Shown here: piece by piece, positions 33,634 to 41,789 of the stretch
Position numbering within the stretch: the stretch's first letter is position 1
Layout of the letters: each line of letters starts with the position of its first letter
Notes under the pieces: generated by a model
What the model saw: only the letters and a program-made list of their open reading frames with translations
Database searches by the model: none
What the model was told of the DNA's origin: nothing
DNA from: JBDTME01 sp964583795
GTDB taxonomy: Bacteria > Patescibacteriota > Microgenomatia > UBA1400 > PJMF01
Reading direction: 5' to 3'
DNA length: 49,529 nt
NCBI GenBank assembly: GCA_964583795.1
Contig: CAZOWX010000011.1
Location: 1-49,529 of the forward strand
Program-made: the position numbers and the translations under genes

Positions 33634-34572
33634 TCAAATCTCATTTGAGTGGAATTTGTGATGAACTTCACGCAACTGCGGGCGAGTCACGTGAGTATAA
33701 ATTTGCGTCGTTTGAATGTTTTTATGACCCAGCATTTCTTGCACATCGCGCAGTCCTGCACCATTGCGAAGCAAGTCGGTCGCAAAGCTATGACGGATTC
33801 CATGTGGAGTTACTTTAATGGGTAAATGGGCCTTTTCTACATACTCCTTCACTAGGCGTTGTACACTTCGAGGCGTTAATCGCATCGATTCACCATCGGC
33901 ATTTAGCTCCGGTTTATCTCGGCTCATTCGGACGAAAACAGGACTCCATGAGTCCTCACGAGTTGACAAATACCGCGCCAACCAGTCCGCAGCTTGATCA
34001 CTGAGAAACACCACCCGCGGTTTTTTGCCTTTGCCAATAACCCCAAATTCTTTATGTTTCAAGTTGACTTGCTCACGATTGAGCGACACCAACTCACTGA
34101 CCCGCAAACCAGTAGAGAAGAGCACCTCAAGTATTGCTCGATCACGATACCCAGCTTTTGCCGACAGTCTGGGCTGAGACAGCAACCGTCCCATTTGTTG
34201 AGTATCGAGAAATTTCATTATCTGAGGCTCTGGCTTGGGCAAGTCAACTTTTTCTGGGTGGAGGACCCGCATGTCATTTTTGACCAACCACTTGAGAAAC
34301 GATCGCAAACAAATAATGTGATAGCTTTGTGTTGAGAGTGATAGTGACCGACCCAGTTCATCTACGTGACGCGATAAATAGACTCGATATTTTTTTAATA
34401 CGTGTGTATCCAACTCAGCAATCTCTTTATGACCATCAGCTTCAAACCAATCGCAAAACCTCCTCAAGTAGAGGCTGTAATCACGAATGGTTAAGTGACT
34501 AACATTGCGCTCGACTTCCAAGTGCTCAAGAAACTCAATACTCAAGAGTCGTGGTTGTGGCGGGAGGGACAT
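33634..34572 (-). CDS. xerD: Tyrosine recombinase XerC/XerD-like
   Basis: Site-specific recombinase that resolves chromosome dimers at dif. The 312-aa protein has the N-terminal SAM-like core-binding domain (FLEHLEVERNVSHLTIRDYSLYLRRFCDWF) and the catalytic domain with all expected residues: R157 (STGLRVSELVSL), K (GKGKKPR), H257 and R260 (TPHGIRHSFATDLL), H283 (LGHKNIQTTQ) and the nucleophile Y292 (IYTHV). The motif LGHKNIQTTQIYTHV is diagnostic. I cannot separate XerC from XerD by eye; CPR bacteria often have a single one. A candidate dif site lies about 240 bp upstream (34810-34837) in a long gene-free region. Confidence 0.88.
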   Translation of the reverse strand: MSLPPQPRLLSIEFLEHLEVERNVSHLTIRDYSLYLRRFCDWFEADGHKEIAELDTHVLKKYRVYLSRHVDELGRSLSLSTQSYHIICLRSFLKWLVKNDMRVLHPEKVDLPKPEPQIMKFLDTQQMGRLLSQPRLSAKAGYRDRAILEVLFSTGLRVSELVSLNREQVNLKHKEFGVIGKGKKPRVVFLSDQAADWLARYLSTREDSWSPVFVRMSRDKPELNADGESMRLTPRSVQRLVKEYVEKAHLPIKVTPHGIRHSFATDLLRNGAGLRDVQEMLGHKNIQTTQIYTHVTRPQLREVHHKFHSNEI

Positions 34573-34809
34573 AGGGAATTAGCAGTCATCGTTTTTGTTC
34601 GCTAGCGAACGGACAACTAAATTAAGCGCTATATATCAATGTTTTTTAAACACTCACTCGAGTATGCTTAGCGATTTTTGCTATGACGAACACAGCACCA
34701 TATCCTCGAAATGAATGTAGTAGTATAGGTATAACAAAGAACGTGCAAACAAGCAATATGGATTTGCGACATAATACGGTCTGAAAATATTGTTATCCAC
34801 ACATATTGT

Positions 34810-34837
34810 ACGACATATAAAATGTGTTATGTATTTA
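34810..34837 (+). other. Candidate dif site (Xer recombination site)
   Basis: Two 11-nt arms, acgacatataa and ttatgtattta, separated by the 6-nt spacer aatgtg. The inner TATAA/TTATG and the 6-nt spacing match the dif core (CATAA-N6-TTATG of E. coli dif); the outer halves match poorly. It lies about 240 bp upstream of the xer gene. Confidence 0.4.
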
Positions 34838-36590
34838 CTCGAGGAGATTAACCTCTCTTTGGCTGATAGGATGACTCCTGAAACTCCCGCACTCACTACC
34901 ACTGTGTGTCAGGGTGTTTGTGGACACTCATTCACTACCACTCTCTAAAGTACTCTTTAGCCTGGAAATACCCCGTTTCACCAGATGTGGAGGCATTTTA
35001 GTGGCTCAAAATCGGGTTTTTATTGAAAAGATGAATATTTGTACCTTATGAAATGGTGCCCAATTTGAGCTGACAATTAAAATAGACACTAAATGTGTTC
35101 GGGAAAATCTACAGTTGGAAAATTTGAGTTTGGCCACCAATTTGATAGAGAACCAAATCAATTTTAAATAGGGGAAAATTCAATTAACTTTATTTGTAAG
35201 CGGGTGGAAACGGGAAGGGGGTGCGACAGTCCAACCCTTCTCCAATGAGTTTTGTTTTATGTCGCACAATAATACTTTTACGACATGGGCATCGCTTTTG
35301 GGCCATGCCACAGGTATGGAGTACTAGACAGACCTTTAGGGTATTCCATTATGAATTTCCACGAATTGTCCTGTTATTACTCTATTGGGACACCCATTAT
35401 CTGCTTGTCTCCAGACATGGTTTACACAGCTCATTGTCTGAAGTCAAAAAGTTATCCACATTTGTTTCGGGTTTTTTCACGCTAGACCACAAAGTATGAT
35501 TCACGCATTCCCGATCTCGAGGAGACTCGAGGTATTCTTGCATATTGCCGCAAGCAGTTTTCAGCTGAAATTGCTACTCATTCCAGGCTAAATTTGGTAA
35601 AATGTTTTCAAACCACAATAAATATCCTATAATTTTATCTATTAAAGCAATTTAATATTACTTAAATATATCATTCTATATCACTTGTTTCGCGTTGACC
35701 TATCCCTCTTTTTTCCCCGTCTCCCCTCTCCTCTGCCTGGGGTCAACATCATTTCGTTGGTCTGCTTTCAAGTACAACACGCTCTACTTGAGGAAAAGCT
35801 AACCATCACACCTGGAATGTAGCGTCATTTCCAATACGTTACTCTGTATAGCTGGTTTGTATCGCCCTGCAGTGTTTCAGTATCGTCACACTCGAGGTAA
35901 TCGAGGTGTTACTCGAGGAGTATGTATCACCACCAGACACACAGGTGAGGTGAGAAATCAGGATATGAAGACTCAAAAGCGGACGTTTCATCTAGCCGGA
36001 TGGTCGCGTAGTCAAGAGTGGTACTAGGCTTTTCCTACTTTTCGACGTTCAAAGACCGATACAGTTCGTCGGCCATAAAATTTTCATCGCTCTCCCCCCC
36101 TCCTCTGGCCGTACGCCCCACCAATAGGCAATTCGCCCGTCACAAACAGTATGCTTTGTTGCGATATCTCAACTTGTGTATCGAGCCAACGAGCCGAGCC
36201 ACCAATCCTCATTGTCCCCGCTGAAACTCTCATTTTCAGCTATAAGTCAATGTTTTTACACTGTTTTGAACCACATGTGTGTTTAAACACCGTTGTAGCA
36301 CTCACTCTGGTAATCGCTCATGTAATATTATGCCCCATACCCCTCATCAACGTTTCTTTGAGAAAACAAGATACAGTCACACCCCAACCTGGAAGCATGC
36401 ATGGCAACCCCAACCATGATTTCTTCATCGCTCTCCCCTGTTTTTGACATACTTGATGGCACAGCACACATCCACACCGAAGCAAAATGTTTCATCCAAA
36501 CCAGGAAAAAACGACCAGAGGGAAAATCAGGGTTAATATAAATGAGTACTTTTATTACTCAAAACGGAGTAGGGGTAAAAGCAGTGTCAA

Positions 36591-36648
<58 letters not shown>

Positions 36649-36725
36649 GATGAATTTCAACAATCTCTTCACTTCAAGTCGAGCATCAAAAACCCATCAT
36701 CTATCATCTATAATCTTTCATCTCT

Positions 36726-37493
36726 CTACTTCCACTTTAGTAGCAAGAAAAACGAGATGAAGACCAGTGCAGCAAAGCTCAAGTACTCAAAAACGGTGTT
36801 TTTAAACAACCGCTGCTGGAGGTGATTTTGCAAAATGCCCAGCAAAATATAGCACAGTGAGGTCGTGAGCAGTGAAGCATTCCACACCGAAATCGGGAAA
36901 AAAGAGATCACCACTCCAAACTGTGCTACCACCAGAGAAAATGCCAGTGTCGCCAACCAAAGCTTCCCTTCAATTTTCGGTTGCAACTCGACAGACCACA
37001 GTGCCATCAAAAATAACGGAAAATGAGCGACAAAAAAAAGTAATCCGATGACCCAAAAGTGAAAATGCAGCGAAAAAATAAAGTTCGTCAAAAGTGTCGA
37101 GGTCAGAAGTGTAAAAAGCAACCCGATGGTGTGTGCCGCCCGTAGCAGCTGAATCGTGCGACTTTTCGCCACAGAGTAAATGTTTGAAGTCAAGTACAGT
37201 GCGTACATCCCAATACCAAACAACGCCATGATAAAAACCCGGCTCAACCAGTTATTGGGAAGCAAAAAATAGAAAAAGCTGACGGAAACTCCATACATCG
37301 CTGGCAAGGGAACAATCGTAAACCACTCTACACCATACAAATCTTCATAGAGTGACCAGACGGATACCAGATAAGAAAACACAAAAAACAATGCAATAGC
37401 AATATAACGATACGCCAGGGGGACGTACTGCACGCCCAACAAGCCAAAGGCCAATAAAACTGAACTAATGATGAATTTTTCCCGACGACGCAT
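36726..37493 (-). CDS. Polytopic membrane protein, about 8-9 helices
   Basis: A 255-aa hydrophobic protein with about eight or nine membrane helices, including FIISSVLLAFGLLGVQYV, YIAIALFFVFSYLVSVW, VFIMALFGIGMYALYL, IGLLFTLLTSTLLTNFIF, WVIGLLFFVAHFPLFLMAL, LVVAQFGVVISFFPISVW and a C-terminal YLSFAALVFISFFLLL. The N-terminus MRRREK is positive, giving a cytoplasmic N-terminus by the positive-inside rule. Similar multi-helix proteins of unknown function occur in CPR genomes, but I do not recognise a named family or catalytic residues. It stands alone between gene-free regions. Its start is followed on the upstream side by tatagtatg-type low-complexity sequence. Confidence 0.75.
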   Translation of the reverse strand: MRRREKFIISSVLLAFGLLGVQYVPLAYRYIAIALFFVFSYLVSVWSLYEDLYGVEWFTIVPLPAMYGVSVSFFYFLLPNNWLSRVFIMALFGIGMYALYLTSNIYSVAKSRTIQLLRAAHTIGLLFTLLTSTLLTNFIFSLHFHFWVIGLLFFVAHFPLFLMALWSVELQPKIEGKLWLATLAFSLVVAQFGVVISFFPISVWNASLLTTSLCYILLGILQNHLQQRLFKNTVFEYLSFAALVFISFFLLLKWK

Positions 37494-37870
37494 GGAGGTA
37501 GTATATAGTATGGATTATTGAGTATACAGGGGTATTGAGATAGAAATCAGACTTCAGTTGTCAGTCGTCAGTGAGTACCCATCATCCTGAACAGTCGAGC
37601 GAGGAACGAGCCAGACGGTTTCAGGATCTGTGTTTTGGAGACCTTCAAAGAGTTGGAATCGCATCAGAAGAAAAATCGAAAGTTTCAAAACCCTTGTGAT
37701 ACGCCGTATTATCGAGTAATTCCGACCACAGATCCTGAAACCCTCTTCGAGGACCTTGTAAATTCAGGATGACGAGCGTTAAAGAAAAAACTTATCATCC
37801 TAACAAATTGGTCTGGAAAAACACAAACAAGAAAAGTAGGCCTCAACAACGCAACAACTCAACCACCCAA
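37494..37870. repeat. Repeat-filled spacer
   Basis: No gene. It contains GTCATCC-type elements at about 37579-37631 (catcctgaacagtcgagcga) and 37731-37773 (gatcctgaaaccctcttcga ... ttcaggatgac) in inverted orientation around about 100 nt, then an AC-rich tract (37845-37876, caacaacgcaacaactcaac) at the yebC stop. Confidence 0.75.
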
Positions 37871-38428
37871 CTACTCAGCTCCCCACACTGCTGTGTGATA
37901 CACCTCTTCCACGTCATCGTGCTCATTAAGCGCCTCTTCAAAAGTTTCAATCTCAGCTTTCTGAGCTTCATCTGTAATTGGCAGAGGAATCGAAACGACG
38001 TACTCATTTGCAGTGCGCTCAAACATAAATGCTGCCGACCCTGGACCACCCAACGAACCACCATGCTTGCTAAACAGCGCGCGAATTTCAGAAGCAGTGC
38101 GTACCTTGTTATCAGTAATCACAATAATCAAAAAAGCCACACCATGCGGCCCATACCCTTCGTAAACAACCTCATCCAAGCTCCCACCTTTTCCGACCCC
38201 CATGGCACGGTCAATGGCTCGTTTAATATTTTCTTGGGGCATGTTCGCCAATCGAGCTTTTTCTACAGCCAATCGCAACGCAGCATTACTGGAGGGATCA
38301 GGGTTGTTACCATGTTCACGTACCGCCACACGAATATTTTTGGACAACTGACCAAAGAGCTTGCCGCGTTTTTTATCAGCCGCTCCTTTTTTGTTCTTAA
38401 TGTTGTTCCATTTGCTATGACCAGACAT
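37871..38428 (-). CDS. yebC: YebC/PmpR (TACO1) family protein, shortened
   Basis: YebC-family proteins act as transcription regulators and, in newer work, as ribosome-associated factors. From the ATG at 38428 it begins MSGHSKWNNIKNKKGAADKKRGKLF, the family signature, followed by NPDPSSNAALRLAVEKARLANMPQENIKRAIDRA and YEGYGPHGVAFLIIVITDNKVRTASEIRALFSKHGGSLG. It is 185 aa, compared with about 240 typical: after GSAAFMFERTANEYVV the domain that normally holds about 55 residues (with GAED and EPSDF segments) is missing and the protein joins straight to the terminal EEALNEHDDVEEVYHTA. So one of three domains appears deleted. The upstream ATG at 38473 is spacer. Confidence 0.93.
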   Translation of the reverse strand: MSGHSKWNNIKNKKGAADKKRGKLFGQLSKNIRVAVREHGNNPDPSSNAALRLAVEKARLANMPQENIKRAIDRAMGVGKGGSLDEVVYEGYGPHGVAFLIIVITDNKVRTASEIRALFSKHGGSLGGPGSAAFMFERTANEYVVSIPLPITDEAQKAEIETFEEALNEHDDVEEVYHTAVWGAE

Positions 38429-38585
38429 AAAAGTTGTAAGTGATAAGTTAAAAGTTAAAACTGCAAAGTCCAACCGCAGTTATTCCACTTTTCAAGGCAA
38501 GCGCTCAGCACTAGTCGCTAAATCCACATTCTACATTCTCCGCTCAAGGCGGACCAGCCTAAAGCTAGCTCATTCTATGACCTAA

Positions 38586-38634
38586 AATCTATAATCTATA
38601 ATCTATAATCTATAATCTATAATCTATAATCTAT
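38586..38634. repeat. Perfect heptamer tandem array (AATCTAT)7
   Basis: Seven perfect copies of AATCTAT followed by aaatccattatccacattcc, the same flank as the (AGTCTAT)5 array at 10688. Confidence 0.97.
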
Positions 38635-38696
38635 AAATCCATTATCCACATTCCCACTAGTAACTGTTTCACTGTCCACTACTAACTGTTTTCACT

Positions 38697-39473
38697 CTAC
38701 TCTTCATCAACCTTACTAAAAATATCATCCGGGAGTTGTTCTCCCATACTTTCTGGCTCAATCCCTTCCTCAATCTCTTCGTCCTTGGCAGCGATGACTT
38801 CCGTATCCTGCTCAAGCAAATCTGGCAGCAATACATCTTCATCCACATCTGATTGCGCTGATTTGCCATGATTGAGGAAACTGGGAATATGGCGGTTCAC
38901 TTCGCTGGCAAATTTTTCTTTGATAAAAACGACACACTCTTGCTTCGAAACTGATCGGATCAAGCACAAGTACTCATTCCCTGTTTTGATCAGTGCAGAG
39001 AGGTGAAACGAGATGTCCTCAGGCAGTGAGCCAATATACTCCCCATCTTCAGTTTGAACACAAACGTAGCGGCCTTTTGTCTTGAGCAGGCAGATCGTCG
39101 CCACAGCCAATTTATTGAGTACTTTTGGCCCAGCCAGCCGATCGAGTGCCACAATCTTGGTCTTGAGCGGCTCCTCGACAAAATCTTCATAAATATTGCG
39201 CTGCTGCGATCGCACTTTAATGTTTTGCTTTAAAAGGTCCAGATACTTTTTGGCAATCGGGTTCACTTTGTCAATGCTCAGCACTTTGGTATAGGTCTCA
39301 ATTGCCTCATTTTTCTTATTCAACTGAATGTAACAAAAACCCAAGCGATTGAGCGCTCCAATATCCTTAGGCGACTGCACTAAAATGTCCAGATTTATTT
39401 TAACCGCATTCTCCCAATCACCATTTTTGGCAAAATCGATCGATTTTTTTTGAAGTTGAAAAAGTTGATTCAT
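38697..39473 (-). CDS. TPR-repeat protein
   Basis: From the ATG at 39473 the product is 258 aa. The first ~80 residues form about two tetratricopeptide repeats: IDFAKNGDWENAVKINLDILVQSPKDIGALNRLGFCYIQLNKKNEAIETYTKVLSIDKVNPIAKKYL. The middle (KIVALDRLAGPKVLNKLAVATICLLKTKGRYVCVQTEDGEYIGSLPEDISFHLSALIK) looks like a compact alpha/beta module, and the C-terminus is very acidic (Glu/Asp-rich, about 205-258). No signal peptide or membrane segment. TPRs usually mediate protein contacts. The gene starts 78 nt before the stop of the LytR_C gene's transcript direction neighbour. The long-ORF start (39512) is less likely than MNQLFQLQ. Confidence 0.8.
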   Translation of the reverse strand: MNQLFQLQKKSIDFAKNGDWENAVKINLDILVQSPKDIGALNRLGFCYIQLNKKNEAIETYTKVLSIDKVNPIAKKYLDLLKQNIKVRSQQRNIYEDFVEEPLKTKIVALDRLAGPKVLNKLAVATICLLKTKGRYVCVQTEDGEYIGSLPEDISFHLSALIKTGNEYLCLIRSVSKQECVVFIKEKFASEVNRHIPSFLNHGKSAQSDVDEDVLLPDLLEQDTEVIAAKDEEIEEGIEPESMGEQLPDDIFSKVDEE

Positions 39474-39550
39474 AATCCTGGAAATCTTACGCAGTTGAAG
39501 CAAAGAAGTCAATATTCTCTCTGTAGGTATTTTCTACTCTCCGCTTCAAC

Positions 39551-40453
39551 TCAGTTTGGATACTCGTCTCCAATAAAGAGTACAAACATTGCACGATATC
39601 GCTGCGTCTGTGTCTCATCGCTGATGAGTTGGATATTGGGCAATACCACGCTCAGCAGCTCAACAGTGCGCGATGACTCCAAAGCGTCCCCCACAACCAA
39701 CTGTGTTACCCCAACATCACGCTCTTGGTCGCTGTCAACTTGGATCACCCTCATCCCCCATGCACCGAGCCGATCGCCCACTTGTGAAGCCGCCCCGTTG
39801 CGGTCGGTAGTATTGATAACAGCAATCGTGGGCGCGTTTGAACGCAGCGTCGTATCGGCAAAGTATTTTTGGATTGTTGTGAGTTGCGCTGCAGTATCAC
39901 TGCGCACGTTGTGTTTCGCAAAGGCTGCAGCATCTAATGAAAAAACGTACCACCACAGTTTGAACCGATCGACAATCGATAAAGAACCTGTTGTCCGATG
40001 ACCCCACGGTTTAAAATCAGCCAACAGCGAAGAGCGCGGGTTGTTCGTTTCAAAGACGTTTCTGGTTTCAATTTTTTTTTCAATTGGGAAAAAATACTGC
40101 TGCGATTTGTGCTCAAGCACACTAAAGTTGACTGCTCGTTCACTACCGCGTAGCGAAACCACCACCAGTGGTGCCCCTGTGTCAGGTGACTCGATCAAGA
40201 ATGTTCGCGACTCACTTAAGTCAATCGATTGCCAATATGATTGGAGGATGATCACAATTGTACACACAATACAAAGCATCAATCCACCAGGGACAATATA
40301 CCGAAGAAAATGCGAATGCTTCTTTTCAACACCCTGAGATGCTTTCTCTTTTTCCCTCTTTTTGAGTACATTTTGGTTAAGCCGCTTTTGGGAAGAAAAA
40401 ACCGATGTGCGCAGTGACGAAAACCGTGGAACCAAACGAGCAGAGCGATTCAT
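39551..40453 (-). CDS. Membrane-anchored LytR_C-domain protein
   Basis: A 300-aa bitopic protein: basic cytoplasmic N-terminus (RLVPRFSSLRTSVFSSQKRL), a membrane helix (about 50-72, YIVPGGLMLCIVCTIVIIL), and an outer region. The C-terminal 90 residues match the LytR C-terminal domain: TIAVINTTDRNGAASQVGDRLGAWGMRVIQVDSD and TQLVVGDALESSRTVELLSVVLPNIQLI. This domain is found in LytR-CpsA-Psr proteins and alone in envelope proteins of CPR and Gram-positive bacteria; a link to wall glycopolymer attachment is known for the former only. The ATG is 7 nt after an extended -10 box, so the message is probably leaderless. Confidence 0.8.
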   Translation of the reverse strand: MNRSARLVPRFSSLRTSVFSSQKRLNQNVLKKREKEKASQGVEKKHSHFLRYIVPGGLMLCIVCTIVIILQSYWQSIDLSESRTFLIESPDTGAPLVVVSLRGSERAVNFSVLEHKSQQYFFPIEKKIETRNVFETNNPRSSLLADFKPWGHRTTGSLSIVDRFKLWWYVFSLDAAAFAKHNVRSDTAAQLTTIQKYFADTTLRSNAPTIAVINTTDRNGAASQVGDRLGAWGMRVIQVDSDQERDVGVTQLVVGDALESSRTVELLSVVLPNIQLISDETQTQRYRAMFVLFIGDEYPN

Positions 40454-40460
40454 GCCAAAG

Positions 40461-40469
40461 AGTATAACA
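40461..40469 (-). promoter_or_regulatory. Extended -10 element at the LytR_C gene start
   Basis: On the minus strand TG-T-TATACT lies 7 nt before the ATG at 40453, placing the transcription start at about the start codon. Confidence 0.55.
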
Positions 40470-40502
40470 ACTGTAGTTGGCAGTTGTTAGTGGTTAGTTA
40501 AC

Positions 40503-40851
40503 AAATGTTGTTGGGTGGTTACGTTGTTGGGTTGTTGGGAATGTACGACTGTTAAGATGGTCGGAAAAACAACAGCTGTTCACGCACTGAATATATGTAG
40601 AGTCACTAGTAACTACCCAGTACTCAATACATACCTTCAAAGACTAAACACAAAACAACCCAACAACTTTTACTTTCTCTGTGAATCAAATAGCATTGCA
40701 CTTTACAGCTGCTCAGTGCCAACTTTCAAAGAAAGATATCAAAAATTACATTCAAGAAACAATTGAAGTCTGTTTGCTTTCAACTACAGTAAAAGCCAAA
40801 AAGTGTCTCCGCACACAACAACCCAACAACCCAACCACACAACAACTACTT
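40503..40851. repeat. Spacer flanked by inverted GTTG/CAAC tracts
   Basis: No gene (a 40681 ORF has no support). Tract gttgttgggtggttacgttg (from about 40505) and the near-complementary acaacaacccaacaacccaa (40815-40850) bracket about 280 nt and could pair. On the minus strand GT-rich follows the nuclease stop and AC-rich precedes the LytR_C promoter. Confidence 0.75.
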
Positions 40852-41523
40852 TATAACCCACTCCCCTTTTTTCCCTTTTTCTTGCACGTTACAACTCCCC
40901 CACAACCCTTTACTTTCCTCGCGCGCCTTCGTTTCCGCTGCTCGCAGTTGTTCTTGCAAAGCAATGTCCGGAGGGTATGAGCGGGCAAACGCATACCCTT
41001 CACGTACTAGGACCTCATTCACCAGCTGATCATCAACATAGACGTACCGCAGTAACCGTTTGTACCGATCGGTTTCCGACACATCGTTGACTAATCGAAC
41101 CGTTTTACCTTCAACCAGCTCTTTGTTTCGTGCGCTGGCTGCGAGCGCAAAACACTGCACACTTGTGTTGGGTTTTTTACTTTCCGGCGTGTCTATGCCA
41201 ATGTAACGAAGCGTCCTGCCATCAGTAAGTTCAATGGTGTCACCATCGACCACTCGCTTCACCGCTGCCATTTCACCACGTAGTGGTCCGACTGACTCAC
41301 CACTTCGTGATGCGATAGCTTCATCGCTTTGCTGTTGAATAGAATCACCCAATACTACTGTACTTGGAGTTACTGTCGGTTCCACAAATAGTTCATTGGC
41401 AATTTGTGTGAGTTGTGACGTGCTGAGTGTCGTTCCGATTAATGAATGAAGAACCGCCACGACAACCACCATGATTGCGCTAGCAACTACTCCCATGAAT
41501 AATGACTTCAATCGACGATTCAT
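40846..41523 (-). CDS. Thermonuclease (staphylococcal-nuclease-like), membrane-anchored
   Basis: From the ATG at 41523 (MNRRLKSLFMG; a GGAAAGG Shine-Dalgarno sequence lies 5 nt upstream) the protein is 225 aa. It has an N-terminal hydrophobic helix (FMGVVASAIMVVVVAVLHSLI), then a linker and an SNase domain: VKRVVDGDTIELTDGRTLRYIGIDTPES (catalytic Asp/Arg region), ETDRYKRLLRYVYVDDQLVNEVLVREGYAFA (with the second catalytic Arg) and KGLWGSC. A calcium-dependent extracellular nuclease can degrade environmental DNA, useful to a CPR bacterium with reduced nucleotide synthesis; that role is inference. A TATAAT (41566-41571) upstream may be its promoter. Confidence 0.9.
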   Translation of the reverse strand: MNRRLKSLFMGVVASAIMVVVVAVLHSLIGTTLSTSQLTQIANELFVEPTVTPSTVVLGDSIQQQSDEAIASRSGESVGPLRGEMAAVKRVVDGDTIELTDGRTLRYIGIDTPESKKPNTSVQCFALAASARNKELVEGKTVRLVNDVSETDRYKRLLRYVYVDDQLVNEVLVREGYAFARSYPPDIALQEQLRAAETKAREESKGLWGSCNVQEKGKKGEWVIK

Positions 41524-41565
41524 AAAACCTTTCCGGATTGTCCTGCGTTCGCACGTTATTGAGAC

Positions 41566-41571
41566 ATTATA
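41566..41571 (-). promoter_or_regulatory. Candidate -10 box of the thermonuclease gene
   Basis: TATAAT on the minus strand, 42 nt before the ATG at 41523, without a clear -35. Confidence 0.35.
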
Positions 41572-41599
41572 AAACAATAAAGCGGGAATCAATTTCGGT

Positions 41600-41777
41600 T
41601 GTTGGGTTGTTAGTTGTTCCCCCTTCGCATAAAGCTATGGCGGGACGCAGTATGTTGTTGTGCACTCAGACTTTGAAATATATCAACATCCATGTAGCTT
41701 GTTTGCATATTGTAAACAAAAACAAATGTACAGTCAGACACTCACAAGCACTCAACAACTAACCACACAACAACTTT
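41600..41777. repeat. Inverted GTTG/CAAC tracts in the rluA-nuclease spacer
   Basis: The tract ggttgttgggttgttagttg (41600-41620) and caacaactaaccacacaaca (41752-41772) are near complements and enclose a cccttcgcataaagctatgg unit (41624-41645). Same arrangement as at 40503-40851. Confidence 0.75.
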
Positions 41778-41789
41778 TTGGAATCGCTA

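Noticed and set aside
35221..36447. Several 60-98 aa ORFs in the gene-free region
   Set aside because: Composition is unlike the real genes, frames overlap each other, and no ribosome-binding or promoter signals fit them.
40681..40980. ORF of about 99 aa between the nuclease and LytR_C genes
   Set aside because: It runs into CAAC tracts and the antisense end of the nuclease gene; no recognisable family and no promoter.
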